A stretch of DNA of 64,000 bases from Photobacterium sanctipauli (GTDB lineage: Bacteria > Pseudomonadota > Gammaproteobacteria > Enterobacterales > Vibrionaceae). The translations under genes were made by a program, and so were the position numbers. The notes below the pieces were generated by a model. That model made no database searches. It was not told the origin of the DNA and saw only the letters and a list, made by a program, of their open reading frames with translations. This document shows, in pieces, positions 8,064 through 17,531 of this stretch. The stretch lies in NCBI RefSeq assembly GCF_003026495.1, contig NZ_PYMA01000022.1, forward strand, positions 27,271 through 91,270. Reading direction: 5' to 3'. Position 1 is the first letter of the stretch, and the number at the start of each line of letters is the position of its first letter.

Positions 8064-9521
8064 TTAGACCTGCTGCGGGCTAGGCAACCTGACTGGCTTG
8101 GCGAGGCTACCGAGAATGAATGCCACCAGGCTGATAGCCAATGTTGGCACAATGGCGTGGATACCGCCCAGATCTGGCTTGGCCACCGATAGGCCGATGT
8201 AGCACGCCAGGCCTACTACCATCGAGGCAAAGGCGCCGGCCGCCGAGGCCTTCTTCCAGTAAAGCCCCAACACCAAAGGCCACAGGAACACGGCTTGCAT
8301 ACCACCGAAGGCAAGCAGGTTGAGCCAAATGATCATATCCGGCGGGTTGGTGGCGGCAACAAACACCAGTGCCGAGAAAATGCCGGTGACCCAAAGTGAT
8401 AGCTTCGACAGTTTGCTGTCTGCATTCGGCCCCTGGGCTGCCTTCGGGTTGATGTAGTTGAGGTACAAATCTTTCAGCAGCGTGGCCGAGGCTTGGATCA
8501 GTTGCGAGTCGATGGTCGACATAATGGCGGCCATCGGCCCGGCGAGGAACACCCCGGCAACCACTGGCGGCAGTACCGTCATCATCAGCGTCGGCATGAT
8601 TTGGTCGGGGCTGGCAATATCCGGCACGATAGCGCGGCCAAAAGCGCCTGCTAGGTGCATTCCCAACATGAGGAAGGCCACCATAGCGGTACTGATCACC
8701 ATGCCGCGGTGGAGCGATTTGGTGGATTTATAGGACATGCAGCGCACCGCGGCATGGGGAAGGCCAATGACCCCGAAGCAGACCAAGACCCAAAAGCTGA
8801 GCATGAACGGCTGGCTGAGGAAATTATCCGGTCCAAACGGGGTGACCAAGGCCGGGTCTATCTGGTGTAGGCCGCTAACCAACTCGCCAACACTGCCGCC
8901 GGCGTGAACGATCCCGACCAGCAGGGCGATCGTACCGATGATCATCATGATCCCCTGTACGGTGTCGGTCATGACCACGGCGCGGAAGCCACCAATGGTG
9001 GTGTAGACGCCAACGGTGATGGCAAACATCATCAGGCCGTGGGAATAGGACAAGCCGGTGACGGTTTGGAGCAAGCGGGCCCCGCCGACAAACTGCACCA
9101 CCATGGTACCGAAGAAGGCCAGCAGCAGCGCCAGGGAGGCGAAGACGACCACCGCCCGGTTCTTGTAGCGGGAATACAGGATGTCGTTGAGGGTCAGGGC
9201 GTTGTGGCGCCTTGCCTCAATGGCAAACTTCTTGCCCAGCACCCCGAGGGTCAGCCAGGCCGCGGGTAGTTGGATCATGGCCAGCAGCACCCAGCCCAAT
9301 CCCATTTTATAGGCCGCACCCGGCCCGCCGATAAACGAACTGGCGCTGGCATAGGTGGCCGCGAGTGTCATGGCGAGGACAAAGCCGCCCATGCTGCGGT
9401 TGCCAACCAGGTATTCGCTCAGAAAGCCGTTGCCGCTGTTGCGGTGGCGGCGGGTATACATGGCCAAGGCAAACACGGCGGCCAGATAGAGTACGAGCGG
9501 GATAAGCAGTTGGCTATTCAT
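8064..9521 (-). CDS. panF: Sodium/pantothenate symporter
   Basis: PanF imports pantothenate with Na+ and belongs to the sodium:solute symporter family with about 13 membrane helices. The product (485 residues from the ATG at 9521) aligns from memory with E. coli PanF through MGGFVLAMTLAATYASASSF, GGPGAAYKMGLGWVLLAM and QFVGGARLLQT. Its start overlaps the yhdT stop by 8 bp, implying translational coupling. Expression should supply pantothenate for coenzyme A, in keeping with the nearby acetyl-CoA carboxylase genes. Confidence 0.95.
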   Translation of the reverse strand: MNSQLLIPLVLYLAAVFALAMYTRRHRNSGNGFLSEYLVGNRSMGGFVLAMTLAATYASASSFIGGPGAAYKMGLGWVLLAMIQLPAAWLTLGVLGKKFAIEARRHNALTLNDILYSRYKNRAVVVFASLALLLAFFGTMVVQFVGGARLLQTVTGLSYSHGLMMFAITVGVYTTIGGFRAVVMTDTVQGIMMIIGTIALLVGIVHAGGSVGELVSGLHQIDPALVTPFGPDNFLSQPFMLSFWVLVCFGVIGLPHAAVRCMSYKSTKSLHRGMVISTAMVAFLMLGMHLAGAFGRAIVPDIASPDQIMPTLMMTVLPPVVAGVFLAGPMAAIMSTIDSQLIQASATLLKDLYLNYINPKAAQGPNADSKLSKLSLWVTGIFSALVFVAATNPPDMIIWLNLLAFGGMQAVFLWPLVLGLYWKKASAAGAFASMVVGLACYIGLSVAKPDLGGIHAIVPTLAISLVAFILGSLAKPVRLPSPQQV

Positions 9522-9795
9522 GGCCGTCCTCCTTTTCGACATCGAGTGGCATGTCTTGGTAGACGTATTTCACCATTAGGCCGCAGAGAATTGTGAAGAG
9601 AACAGGGCCGATAATGCAAGCGAGCAGAAACCACAGTGGAAATCCCCAGTAGAGCTCGGGCAGGGCTTCTTCAACCCCGTTAGGGGCAAAGGCGTAAGCA
9701 GAAAAGTACCACCAAGCAAAATAGGCCAGGGCCAGGCCTATCGCCCATTTGGCCTCTTTATGGGCCTGGCGGTAGCGTGCAGACAGCGTTTTCAT
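9514..9795 (-). CDS. yhdT: DUF997 membrane protein YhdT
   Basis: A 93-residue protein with two membrane helices (about residues 16-37 and 52-75). YhdT is almost always coupled to panF and may be an accessory subunit, by analogy with other small partners of SSS carriers; its function is not established. The start MKTLSARYRQAHKEAKWAIG at 9795 is preferred over the upstream in-frame codon because family members begin here. The 3' end overlaps panF by 8 bp. Confidence 0.9.
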   Translation of the reverse strand: MKTLSARYRQAHKEAKWAIGLALAYFAWWYFSAYAFAPNGVEEALPELYWGFPLWFLLACIIGPVLFTILCGLMVKYVYQDMPLDVEKEDGHE

Positions 9796-9944
9796 GGTGT
9801 TGGATCCAGTGAATTGAGCGGTAATTGCGATCAACCTATTGATTTCGCATACAACGCTTAATCTTCATACAAATAAAAGGAGGGTATTGTGGCAAAACTT
9901 GGCTGGGAGTGCCAGAAAGCAGGCGATTTGGGTTGGCAGATAAC

Positions 9945-9970
9945 AAAATAGGCTACCGAAGTAGCCTATT
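9945..9970 (-). terminator. Terminator of aroQ-accB-accC
   Basis: A perfect 10-bp stem (AATAGGCTAC / GTAGCCTATT) with a CGAA loop sits 29 bp past the accC stop and leads into a short T/G-rich stretch on the minus strand. yhdT-panF beyond it should therefore have its own promoter in 9796-9944. Confidence 0.8.
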
Positions 9971-9998
9971 GGATGTATGGGGTCAGCGCAGCAATAGC

Positions 9999-11342
9999 TT
10001 ACTGCAGGCCAAGTTTCTTCTCGAGGTAGTGGATGTTCGCACCACCGTGCTGGAAGTTCTCGTCTGCCATGATCTCTTGCTGAAGCGGTACGTTGGTCTT
10101 GATGCCGTCAATGATCATCTCGCCCAGCGCGTTCTTCATGCGGGCAATGGCAACGTCGCGGTTTTCACCGAAAGTGATCAGCTTGCCGATCATTGAATCG
10201 TAGTACGGCGGAACCGAGTAGCCGGTGTAGATGTGAGATTCCCAACGTACGCCCATGCCGCCCGGTGCATGGAAGCGTTCGATCTTGCCCGGGCAAGGTA
10301 GGAAACGCTCTGGATCTTCCGCATTGATACGGCACTCAACAGCGTGGCCGCTGATCTTGATGTCGTCTTGGGTGTAAGACAACGGCTGGCCAGCTGCGAT
10401 GCGAAGCTGCTCTTTGATCAGGTCGACGCCGGTCACCATCTCGGTTACTGGGTGCTCAACCTGAATACGGGTGTTCATTTCAATGAAGTAGAACTCGCCG
10501 TTTTCGTATAGGAACTCGAAAGTACCTGCGCCGCGGTAGCCGATTTCTAGACATGCGCGGGTACAACGCTCACCGATGTACTTACGCATTTCTGCAGTGA
10601 TACCCGGAGCCGGTGCTTCTTCAACGACTTTCTGGTGACGACGCTGCATCGAACAGTCACGCTCACCTAGGTGGATGGCGCCGCCTTGGCCGTCAGCCAA
10701 GACCTGTACTTCGATGTGGCGTGGGTTTTCCAGGAATTTCTCCATGTAAACCATGTCGTTGTTGAAGGCCGCCAGTGCTTCGGCACGGGTCATCGCGATC
10801 GCTTCGATAAGCTCAGACTCGCTGCGAACAACACGCATACCACGGCCACCACCGCCGCCAGAGGCTTTGATGATCACTGGGTAGCCAATACGCTTAGCGA
10901 AGGCTTTGTTTTTCGTTTCGTCGTCATCAAGCGGGCCGTCGGAGCCTGGTACACACGGTACGCCAGCTTTTTTCATCGCGGTGATCGCAGCAACTTTGTC
11001 GCCCATGATACGGATGGTTTCTGCTTTCGGGCCTACGAAGATGAAGCCTGAACGCTCGACCTGCTCGGCAAAGTCGGCATTCTCAGACAGGAAGCCGTAG
11101 CCAGGGTGGATAGCAACTGCGCCTGTGATTTCCGCCGCACTGATGATGCGAGGGATGTTCAGGTAACTTTCGGTGCCTTTCGCAGGACCGATACAGATAG
11201 CTTCGTCAGCAAGCAGTACGTGCTTCAGATCGCGGTCGGCGGTAGAGTGAACCGCGACAGTTTTGATACCTAGCTCTTTACACGCACGTAAGATACGCAG
11301 TGCAATTTCGCCACGGTTAGCGATTACTAATTTATCTAACAT
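9999..11342 (-). CDS. accC: Acetyl-CoA carboxylase, biotin carboxylase subunit
   Basis: AccC is the ATP-grasp subunit that carboxylates biotin on AccB, the first step of fatty-acid synthesis. The 447-residue product shows MLDKLVIANRGEIALRILRA, the glycine-rich loop KASGGGGGRGMRVV, HLGERDCSMQRRHQKV, and FIEMNTRIQVEHPVTE. Length is normal. It follows accB by 11 bp. Confidence 0.98.
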   Translation of the reverse strand: MLDKLVIANRGEIALRILRACKELGIKTVAVHSTADRDLKHVLLADEAICIGPAKGTESYLNIPRIISAAEITGAVAIHPGYGFLSENADFAEQVERSGFIFVGPKAETIRIMGDKVAAITAMKKAGVPCVPGSDGPLDDDETKNKAFAKRIGYPVIIKASGGGGGRGMRVVRSESELIEAIAMTRAEALAAFNNDMVYMEKFLENPRHIEVQVLADGQGGAIHLGERDCSMQRRHQKVVEEAPAPGITAEMRKYIGERCTRACLEIGYRGAGTFEFLYENGEFYFIEMNTRIQVEHPVTEMVTGVDLIKEQLRIAAGQPLSYTQDDIKISGHAVECRINAEDPERFLPCPGKIERFHAPGGMGVRWESHIYTGYSVPPYYDSMIGKLITFGENRDVAIARMKNALGEMIIDGIKTNVPLQQEIMADENFQHGGANIHYLEKKLGLQ

Positions 11343-11353
11343 AAGGGCCTCGA

Positions 11354-11812
11354 TTACTCGATGATAACTAGAGGCTGGTCGAACTCGACTGCGTCACCGT
11401 CTTCAGCAAGGATAGCCACAACGGTACCAGCCTTGTCTGCTTCGATTTGGTTCATCATCTTCATAGCTTCAACGATACATAGGGTATCGCCAACGTTGAC
11501 CGCTTGGCCTACTTCTACGAATGGCTTCGCGTCAGGGCTTGGTGCACGGTAGAAGCTACCCACCATTGGAGAAAGAACTTGATGGCCTGCTGGAGCTGCT
11601 GGCGCGGCAGGTGCCGCTGCTGGTGCTTCTGCCGCCGCAGGAGCTGGCGCTGCAACCGGTGCTGGCGCCGCAACAACTTGCGTTGCTACCGGTGCAATAG
11701 GTGCTGTCGCACGGCTGATGCGTACCGACTCTTCGCCTTCAGAGATTTCAAGCTCGGCGATACCAGATTCTTCAACTAGCTCAATCAGTTTTTTGATTTT
11801 ACGAATATCCAT
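11354..11812 (-). CDS. accB: Biotin carboxyl carrier protein
   Basis: AccB carries the biotin moved between carboxylase and carboxyltransferase. The 152-residue product has an N-terminal dimerisation segment (MDIRKIKKLIELVEESG), a long Ala/Pro-rich flexible linker (about residues 40-75), and a biotinyl domain. The biotin-accepting lysine lies in VEAMKMMNQI. It sits between aroQ (20 bp) and accC (11 bp). Confidence 0.98.
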   Translation of the reverse strand: MDIRKIKKLIELVEESGIAELEISEGEESVRISRATAPIAPVATQVVAAPAPVAAPAPAAAEAPAAAPAAPAAPAGHQVLSPMVGSFYRAPSPDAKPFVEVGQAVNVGDTLCIVEAMKMMNQIEADKAGTVVAILAEDGDAVEFDQPLVIIE

Positions 11813-11832
11813 TTATCTTTCTCTTATAATGT

Positions 11833-12288
11833 TTAGTTAGCGTCTGCTTGCAGGCGGTTGACCGCGGCTTGCAGGGCGAATTCATAACCATCAGGGCCCA
11901 AGCCACAAATCACCCCTACTGCTTTATCTGACAGGTAAGAATGATGGCGGAATGGCTCCCGAGCATGGACGTTAGATAGATGCACTTCAATAAACGGGAT
12001 GCTGACCCCTAGCAGGGCATCGCGGAGCGCTACGCTGGTGTGCGTAAATGCGGCCGGATTGATGATGATGAAATCTACTTTGCCATGGGCTTGGTGGATT
12101 GCATCGATCAGCACATGTTCTGCGTTTGATTGGATGTGGTCTAATTCCACGCCAAGTTCAGTTGCTTTGGCAGTTAAATGCGTCACGATTTGAGCCAGTG
12201 ATTGCTGGCCGTAGTGTCCCGGCTCACGTAAACCTAGTAGGTTCAGGTTAGGGCCGTTGATGAGTAATATGCGTTGAACGGTCGACAT
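11833..12288 (-). CDS. aroQ: Type II 3-dehydroquinate dehydratase
   Basis: AroQ forms 3-dehydroshikimate in the shikimate pathway. The 151-residue product shows ILLINGPNLNLLG followed by REPGHYG (active-site Tyr), IIINPAAFTHTSVALRDAL, and the EVHLSNVHAREPFR His motif. It is the first gene of aroQ-accB-accC, a linkage common in gammaproteobacteria. Confidence 0.97.
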   Translation of the reverse strand: MSTVQRILLINGPNLNLLGLREPGHYGQQSLAQIVTHLTAKATELGVELDHIQSNAEHVLIDAIHQAHGKVDFIIINPAAFTHTSVALRDALLGVSIPFIEVHLSNVHAREPFRHHSYLSDKAVGVICGLGPDGYEFALQAAVNRLQADAN

Positions 12289-12607
12289 CTTGACGTTATA
12301 TCACTTGTTTTTGAGGTTTTACTCTAACAACATGCAGAAACTTGCAAAGTTGCTTCCGTGTGGTCCGTTTTTATCTGCCAAAACATGCTTGATGAGCAAT
12401 TATAGAGAATTCACCGCAAATCGCAGCAAAATACTGGTCTAATCACCAATTTTTATCGATACACTTGTACGCTGTTCGGCAAGGTAGAGAAAGCTAGATA
12501 GCGACGTAAAGTCTTGTTCTCTGTGGTGTGAAATCCATCATGCTTGACTAACGGACGTTAGACAATAGCTAATTATTACCGTTTTGTAACTTTTAGCGGT
12601 GGATCAA
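12289..12607. promoter_or_regulatory. Gene-free region upstream of aroQ-accBC
   Basis: About 320 bp carry no convincing gene. The stretch should hold the aroQ-accBC promoter. The only structure I see is a perfect palindrome CTAACG-GA-CGTTAG at 12548-12561, preceded by TTGACT; it could be an operator, but I cannot assign a regulator. Confidence 0.4.
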
Positions 12608-12632
12608 AAAAGCCGCCTGACGGCGGCTTTTG
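12606..12632 (-). terminator. acs terminator
   Basis: A 10-bp stem (AAAAGCCGCC / GGCGGCTTTT) with a TGAC loop is followed on the minus strand by T residues, 17 bp past the acs stop. Confidence 0.85.
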
Positions 12633-12648
12633 GCTATTTTAATGTGAC

Positions 12649-14598
12649 TTACAGCACCTTTTGCTTCTCGGCAATCAGCTTGTCTACCACGCTTGGGTCG
12701 GCGAGGGTCGAGGTATCGCCCAGTGTCGCGGTGTCGCCGGTGGCAATCTTACGCAGGATACGGCGCATGATTTTACCCGAGCGGGTCTTAGGCAGTGCAT
12801 CGGTCCAGTGCAGGAAGTCCGGTGTGGCGATTGGGCCGATCTCTTTGCGTACCCACTCTTTCACTTCCTTGTGCAGCTCGGCACTTGGGATCTCGCCTGC
12901 ATTTAGCGTGATGTAGGCGTAAATCGCTTGGCCCTTGATATCGTGCGGCACACCGACGATAGCGGCCTCGGCAATCTTGTCGAAGGCAACCAGTGCCGAT
13001 TCGATTTCTGCCGTTCCCATACGGTGGCCGGAAATATTGAGCACGTCATCAACACGGCCGGTGATCCAGAAGTAGCCATCTTCGTCGCGACGGGCACCGT
13101 CGCCGGTGAAGTACATGCCCTGGAAGGTCGAGAAGTAGGTTTGCTCGAAGCGGTCGTGATCGCCCCACAGCGTGCGCATCTGTCCTGGCCATGAGTCGAT
13201 CATCACCAAGTTGCCCTCGGTGGCACCGTCTAGGATGTTGCCCATGTTATCCACCAAGGCTGGCTGGACGCCGAAGAACGGACGGGTTGCCGAGCCAGGC
13301 TTCAATGCCGTCGCGCCCGGTAGCGGAGTGATCAGGATGCCGCCTGTTTCGGTCTGCCACCAGGTATCAACGATTGGGCAACGGCTGTCACCGATGGTGC
13401 GGTGGTACCACTCCCATGCTTCCGGGTTGATTGGCTCGCCGACCGAGCCCATCACGCGCAGTGAAGAGCGGCTGGTGCCGGCAATGGCTTCATCGCCCTT
13501 GGCCATCAGGGCGCGGATAGCGGTTGGTGCGGTGTAAAGGATATTCACCTGGTGCTTGTCGACGACTTCGCTCATGCGGCTGGTGCTTGGGTAGTTTGGC
13601 ACGCCTTCAAATAGCAAGGTGGTTGCGCCGTTCGCCAATGGGCCGTACACCAGGTAGCTGTGGCCGGTGATCCAACCCACATCGGCGGTACACCAGTAAA
13701 CATCGCCTTCTTGGTAGTCGAAGACGTACTTGAAGGTCATGGTCGCGTAAACCAGGTAGCCGCCCGTGGTGTGGAGCACGCCTTTTGGCTTGCCGGTTGA
13801 ACCCGAGGTGTAAAGGATAAACAGCGGGTCTTCCGCGTTCATCGCTTCTGGCTCGCAGTTGCTTGAGGCGACTGCCGTGGCATCGTGCCACCATACGTCG
13901 CGCTCGCTGTCCCACTCAACGTTGCCGCCGGTACGCTTCAGTACCACGACTTTCTCGATGCTGGTGACTTCCGGGTTGGCAAGGGCATCGTCAACATTTT
14001 TCTTCAGTGGTACGGCGCGGCCGCCACGCACGCCCTCATCGGCGGTAACGACGACTTTGGCATTGGAGTCGATAATACGGCCGGCCAATGCTTCAGGTGA
14101 GAAACCACCGAATACGATGGTGTGAACGGCACCGATACGGGTACAAGCTAGCATCGCCACTGCGGCCTCGGCCACCATTGGCATGTACAGGCAGACTACG
14201 TCGCCTTTGCGAACGCCTTGGCTCTTCAGGGCGTTGGCAAACTTACACACTTGCTCATGGAGTTCGTTGTAGGTCAGGGTGGCATCGTCGTTTGGATCGT
14301 CGCCTTCCCAGATGATGGCCGGCTGGTCGCCGCGGGTGGCAAGATGGCGGTCAAGGCAGTTGGCTGAGACATTCAGCTGGCCATCTTCGAACCACTTGAT
14401 GTTGACGTGGCCAGTATCGAAAGAGGTGTTTTTCACTTTGGAAAACGGGGTGATCCAGTCGACAATTTGGCCGTGCTCGCGCCAGAACCCTTCTGGGTTG
14501 ATGACGGACTGCTGGTACATCTCGCGGTATTGCTCGTCAGTAACGTGGGCCTTAGCTGCAATGTCCTGATTTACTGGATACACGTGAACTTCACTCAT
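12649..14598 (-). CDS. acs: Acetyl-CoA synthetase
   Basis: Acs activates acetate to acetyl-CoA through acetyl-AMP and is the high-affinity acetate scavenging route. The 649-residue product begins MSEVHVYPVNQDIAAKAH after an AAGGAGAATAGG site. It shows the adenylate motif YTSGSTGKPKGVLHTTGGYL, WWQTETGG, the hinge region ITGRVDDVLNISGHRMG, and the C-terminal acetylation-site motif PKTRSGKIMRRI with its key Lys. CrbS/CrbR two-component systems activate acs in vibrios, and both candidate genes are in this window (18815 and 31886). Confidence 0.98.
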   Translation of the reverse strand: MSEVHVYPVNQDIAAKAHVTDEQYREMYQQSVINPEGFWREHGQIVDWITPFSKVKNTSFDTGHVNIKWFEDGQLNVSANCLDRHLATRGDQPAIIWEGDDPNDDATLTYNELHEQVCKFANALKSQGVRKGDVVCLYMPMVAEAAVAMLACTRIGAVHTIVFGGFSPEALAGRIIDSNAKVVVTADEGVRGGRAVPLKKNVDDALANPEVTSIEKVVVLKRTGGNVEWDSERDVWWHDATAVASSNCEPEAMNAEDPLFILYTSGSTGKPKGVLHTTGGYLVYATMTFKYVFDYQEGDVYWCTADVGWITGHSYLVYGPLANGATTLLFEGVPNYPSTSRMSEVVDKHQVNILYTAPTAIRALMAKGDEAIAGTSRSSLRVMGSVGEPINPEAWEWYHRTIGDSRCPIVDTWWQTETGGILITPLPGATALKPGSATRPFFGVQPALVDNMGNILDGATEGNLVMIDSWPGQMRTLWGDHDRFEQTYFSTFQGMYFTGDGARRDEDGYFWITGRVDDVLNISGHRMGTAEIESALVAFDKIAEAAIVGVPHDIKGQAIYAYITLNAGEIPSAELHKEVKEWVRKEIGPIATPDFLHWTDALPKTRSGKIMRRILRKIATGDTATLGDTSTLADPSVVDKLIAEKQKVL

Positions 14599-14849
14599 CC
14601 TATTCTCCTTGTGTTCCGCTGTTGTCCCTATTTGGACCGGATTATTCTGTATGCAGGTATTTTTTGCTTGCGTGGTACTAACTTCCAACAGTTTGCCTTC
14701 AGTCTCAATTAGACTTTAGGATGATAGGGCGAAAAAATAGCCAAGTGTTTGTTGTTGCAGTGAGTTTTCAAGGGAAAACTTGCGCTGGACCTAAGGTTGC
14801 CCCGCAATAACCAGCCTGTTGCCAGCCATGCGGTAATGGATCGGGGCAA

Positions 14850-15479
14850 TTAGTAGGTGGGTACCGAGGGGCTTGGCATGTCGCCATGCTTGAGGCGAAC
14901 GTAGATCATCGCCGCGGTGATGGTGTCTTGCAGGGCATCATGGCGCGGCGGAACCGGCAGGTCGAGGTGGCGGCTTATTGCCTCGAGGCTAAGGTCGAAA
15001 TAGGCGTTGGGCAACTGGCGCTCAAGCTGCTCGTGGTAGAGGTGGCTAACCTCCACCATTTTGTTGGGCAGGCTAAAGCCGTAGTGGCGGCGGAAATAGC
15101 GATCGAGGATCGTTTTGTCATAGCGGATGTGGTAGCCAACCAATGGCCGGTTGCCGATAAAATCGAGTAGCTTGTCGAGCGCTTGCACTTCGTCCAGCCC
15201 CTGGTTGAGATCTTGGTGGCGTAACCGGTGTACGGTGACCGATCCCGCATCCAGGCTGGAGGGCGCGCGCAAGGTCAGGTGGATGGATTGGCTGGTCAGG
15301 ATCCGGTTGGCCTTGATGCGCGTAGCCGCAATGGTCACCAACTCGGCGCTATGGGGATCCAGGCTGGTGGTTTCGCAGTCGAGCGACACCAGCTCCTCGC
15401 CCTGGTAACGGTCGAACAGTTCGCGGTATGGGCTGTGCCTTAGCTTGTGTTGGTACCACCAACGATGTAAGAAATTCAT
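14850..15479 (-). CDS. DnaQ-like 3'-5' exonuclease (DEDDh family)
   Basis: A 209-residue protein with the exonuclease fold: ExoI VSLDCETTSLDP, ExoII region VGYHIRYDKTIL, ExoIII RHDALQDTITAAMIY with the His-x4-Asp signature. It is related to the Pol III epsilon subunit but lacks the long C-terminus of DnaQ. The ATG at 15479 (MNFLHRWWYQHK) is preferred, with an AAGGATT site upstream. It lies 47 bp after the cNMP/CBS/DUF294 gene; that pair recurs beside acs in vibrios and pseudomonads, suggesting a shared, still undefined role. Confidence 0.85.
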   Translation of the reverse strand: MNFLHRWWYQHKLRHSPYRELFDRYQGEELVSLDCETTSLDPHSAELVTIAATRIKANRILTSQSIHLTLRAPSSLDAGSVTVHRLRHQDLNQGLDEVQALDKLLDFIGNRPLVGYHIRYDKTILDRYFRRHYGFSLPNKMVEVSHLYHEQLERQLPNAYFDLSLEAISRHLDLPVPPRHDALQDTITAAMIYVRLKHGDMPSPSVPTY

Positions 15480-15526
15480 AACAACTAATCCTTCAATTTG
15501 GATGGCGAGCGGGCCAGCTCGTCCGG

Positions 15527-17329
15527 TCAATCCCTGATTTGGTAGTGGTATCCCAGCCACTCTTTAAACTTTTTGACGACATGCAGGCTGTGGCGGAGCA
15601 GGTCGCGGTCGGTACGGTTGAGCCGTCCGACGTCGAGGTGTTGTTGCAAGCCGCCGGCCGGGTGGTCGAGCTGTTGGCGCAAGCGTAATTTGATGAATAG
15701 CTTCAAGGCCTCGCTCAGGTTGGAGGCGGTGCTGGACTCTAGCACCTTGTGCTCGACCAATTGCGCCAGCCGCTCGAAGGTGTTGTTGGGCTCTATGCCG
15801 TGCTCGAGCGCCAAGGCACGGGTGCCGTGGACAATCGGGAAAATCCCCCCCTGCTTGATATCCAGCCCATCCTTGTTCGCCTTGAGCTTGCCGAATAAGG
15901 TCAACGGGACGCTAAAGCGCAATACGGGGCGGGTGAAGGTGGTAAGCAACAGCTCCTGCGAAGCCATTTGCTGGTGCAGCCGTTGCTTGATAGGGGATAG
16001 CAGTGCCTTGTTACCGGCAATGGCATGGCTGTCGGCCAAAATGGCCAAATCCATCATGTCGTTATCATTGCCGCGGCCGGTGATGCCATCGACAGTTTGT
16101 AACCACTCACTTTGGCTCTTGACCCATTTCGGGTTGTTGACCATGACATTGCCCGGGCAAAGCGGGTAGCCCAGTTGATGCAGGGTTTCGATGAGGGTTG
16201 CCATCGTGGCGGCCAGTGCTGGCCATTCGACGCCGTCTTCGAGGATCAGGGCATTGTCCTGATCGCTCTTGAGAATTTGCTCGCCGCGCCCCTCGGAGCC
16301 CATCACCACCAAGCAGCAGTGGTTCTGCATCACTTGCGGTACGGTAAGCTGGAAGGCCTTTTCGATGATTTGCTCGTTAACCGTGGCGATAAGCTCCATC
16401 ACAAAGCGGGTGTGGATACCGTTGTTAAAGAGCGTCTCGACCAAGCGGGCCTGGCTGCCGGCGGCAAGGGCGAGCTCTTCTATCGAGTTGGCGCGGGCAA
16501 TACGCAGCGTTAGCACATGCGAGTGGGTGGAGAACAGGCTCAAGACCTGGGTCAGGTCGAGCATGCCGACAATCTCGCCGTCATCCAATACCGAGACCCG
16601 CTTTACCTTGCTGCGGGTCATCGCGAGCATGGCGTTGAACAGGTAATCCCCTTTATCGACGCTGATCACCGGGGCCGTAGCCACATCGCCAATAGGGACC
16701 GATTTGGGCAAATCATCAAAGATCAGGGCGTGAAGCAAGTTGGTGCGGGTGACAATACCGTAGGGCTGGCCGTCGCCGGCTTCAACCAGGGCGGCATCCA
16801 TCCCCATTTTTTTGAGTTGCCTGGTGGCTTCATCCAGCGTGGTTTGTCGCGCTAATACCAAGCAAGGCTGGATGCTGTCGTCGTCAACCTTGGTCAGGAT
16901 AAACTCGGCAAGGTTTTGCTGGCGCTGGGCCTCTTCGAGCAATTGCTGGCGGCGGGCCAGGTTGCTATCAAAGTAGGCCGCGAACTGGCCGTTGCCTTGG
17001 TACAGCGAGAGAAAGACATCCTTGGGTAACAAATAGCACAGGGTATCTTCCAGCGCGGTGTAGTTATGGCGGCATTGGTGTTCCAGTTGGGCGCGTACAT
17101 CAAACATGTCGTCCGCGGTGTAATGGGCGAACACCTCCCCGCCATCGGGGGCACTTTCTTCGACACTGCCCTTGATGATGATATGCAGCTGCTCGCTTGG
17201 TTGGTTGGCTTCAAGCAAGGTTTCGCCCTGGCGAAAATAGGCAACGTCCAGTGCGTTTATCAAGGTGTGCTGCTGCTCTGGTGTCAGGCGGTCAAAGGGC
17301 GGCAGTGTAATATCGAAAGTCTCGGACAT
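15527..17329 (-). CDS. cNMP-binding / CBS / DUF294 nucleotidyltransferase-like protein
   Basis: The 600-residue cytosolic product has three parts: a cyclic-nucleotide-binding-like domain (about residues 10-120), a CBS pair (about 150-270), and a GlnD-like nucleotidyltransferase region (DUF294 plus its C-terminal domain). The last carries VVMGSEGRGEQILKSDQDN, the metal-binding G-S-x10-D-x-D pattern. Such proteins are thought to sense adenine nucleotides or cAMP and modify an unknown target. It is the first gene of a pair with the exonuclease and a constant neighbour of acs, so a role in acetate or carbon-state signalling is plausible but inferred. Confidence 0.85.
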   Translation of the reverse strand: MSETFDITLPPFDRLTPEQQHTLINALDVAYFRQGETLLEANQPSEQLHIIIKGSVEESAPDGGEVFAHYTADDMFDVRAQLEHQCRHNYTALEDTLCYLLPKDVFLSLYQGNGQFAAYFDSNLARRQQLLEEAQRQQNLAEFILTKVDDDSIQPCLVLARQTTLDEATRQLKKMGMDAALVEAGDGQPYGIVTRTNLLHALIFDDLPKSVPIGDVATAPVISVDKGDYLFNAMLAMTRSKVKRVSVLDDGEIVGMLDLTQVLSLFSTHSHVLTLRIARANSIEELALAAGSQARLVETLFNNGIHTRFVMELIATVNEQIIEKAFQLTVPQVMQNHCCLVVMGSEGRGEQILKSDQDNALILEDGVEWPALAATMATLIETLHQLGYPLCPGNVMVNNPKWVKSQSEWLQTVDGITGRGNDNDMMDLAILADSHAIAGNKALLSPIKQRLHQQMASQELLLTTFTRPVLRFSVPLTLFGKLKANKDGLDIKQGGIFPIVHGTRALALEHGIEPNNTFERLAQLVEHKVLESSTASNLSEALKLFIKLRLRQQLDHPAGGLQQHLDVGRLNRTDRDLLRHSLHVVKKFKEWLGYHYQIRD

Positions 17330-17531
17330 GATGATCTCCCGCGGCAGTTTAAGGGACTCCCATCGCTACAGTGTCTGCTGGTTAGTGCCAAAGCTCCAGA
17401 CGACTTTAGTCTATGTCGGCGATCCCAGAAGATAAAAAGGGGAACTGCGCTCCCAGCATTATTTCGTTGGGGGAATAGGTGGATATAGGCATAATAGGCG
17501 CCACTCTCATTTCTCTACAGTAGGACAAGGC

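Noticed and set aside
8904..9596. Long plus-strand frames opposite panF and yhdT
   Set aside because: They are shadows of a well-supported symporter gene; their products are His/Gln/Gly-rich without any recognisable domain.
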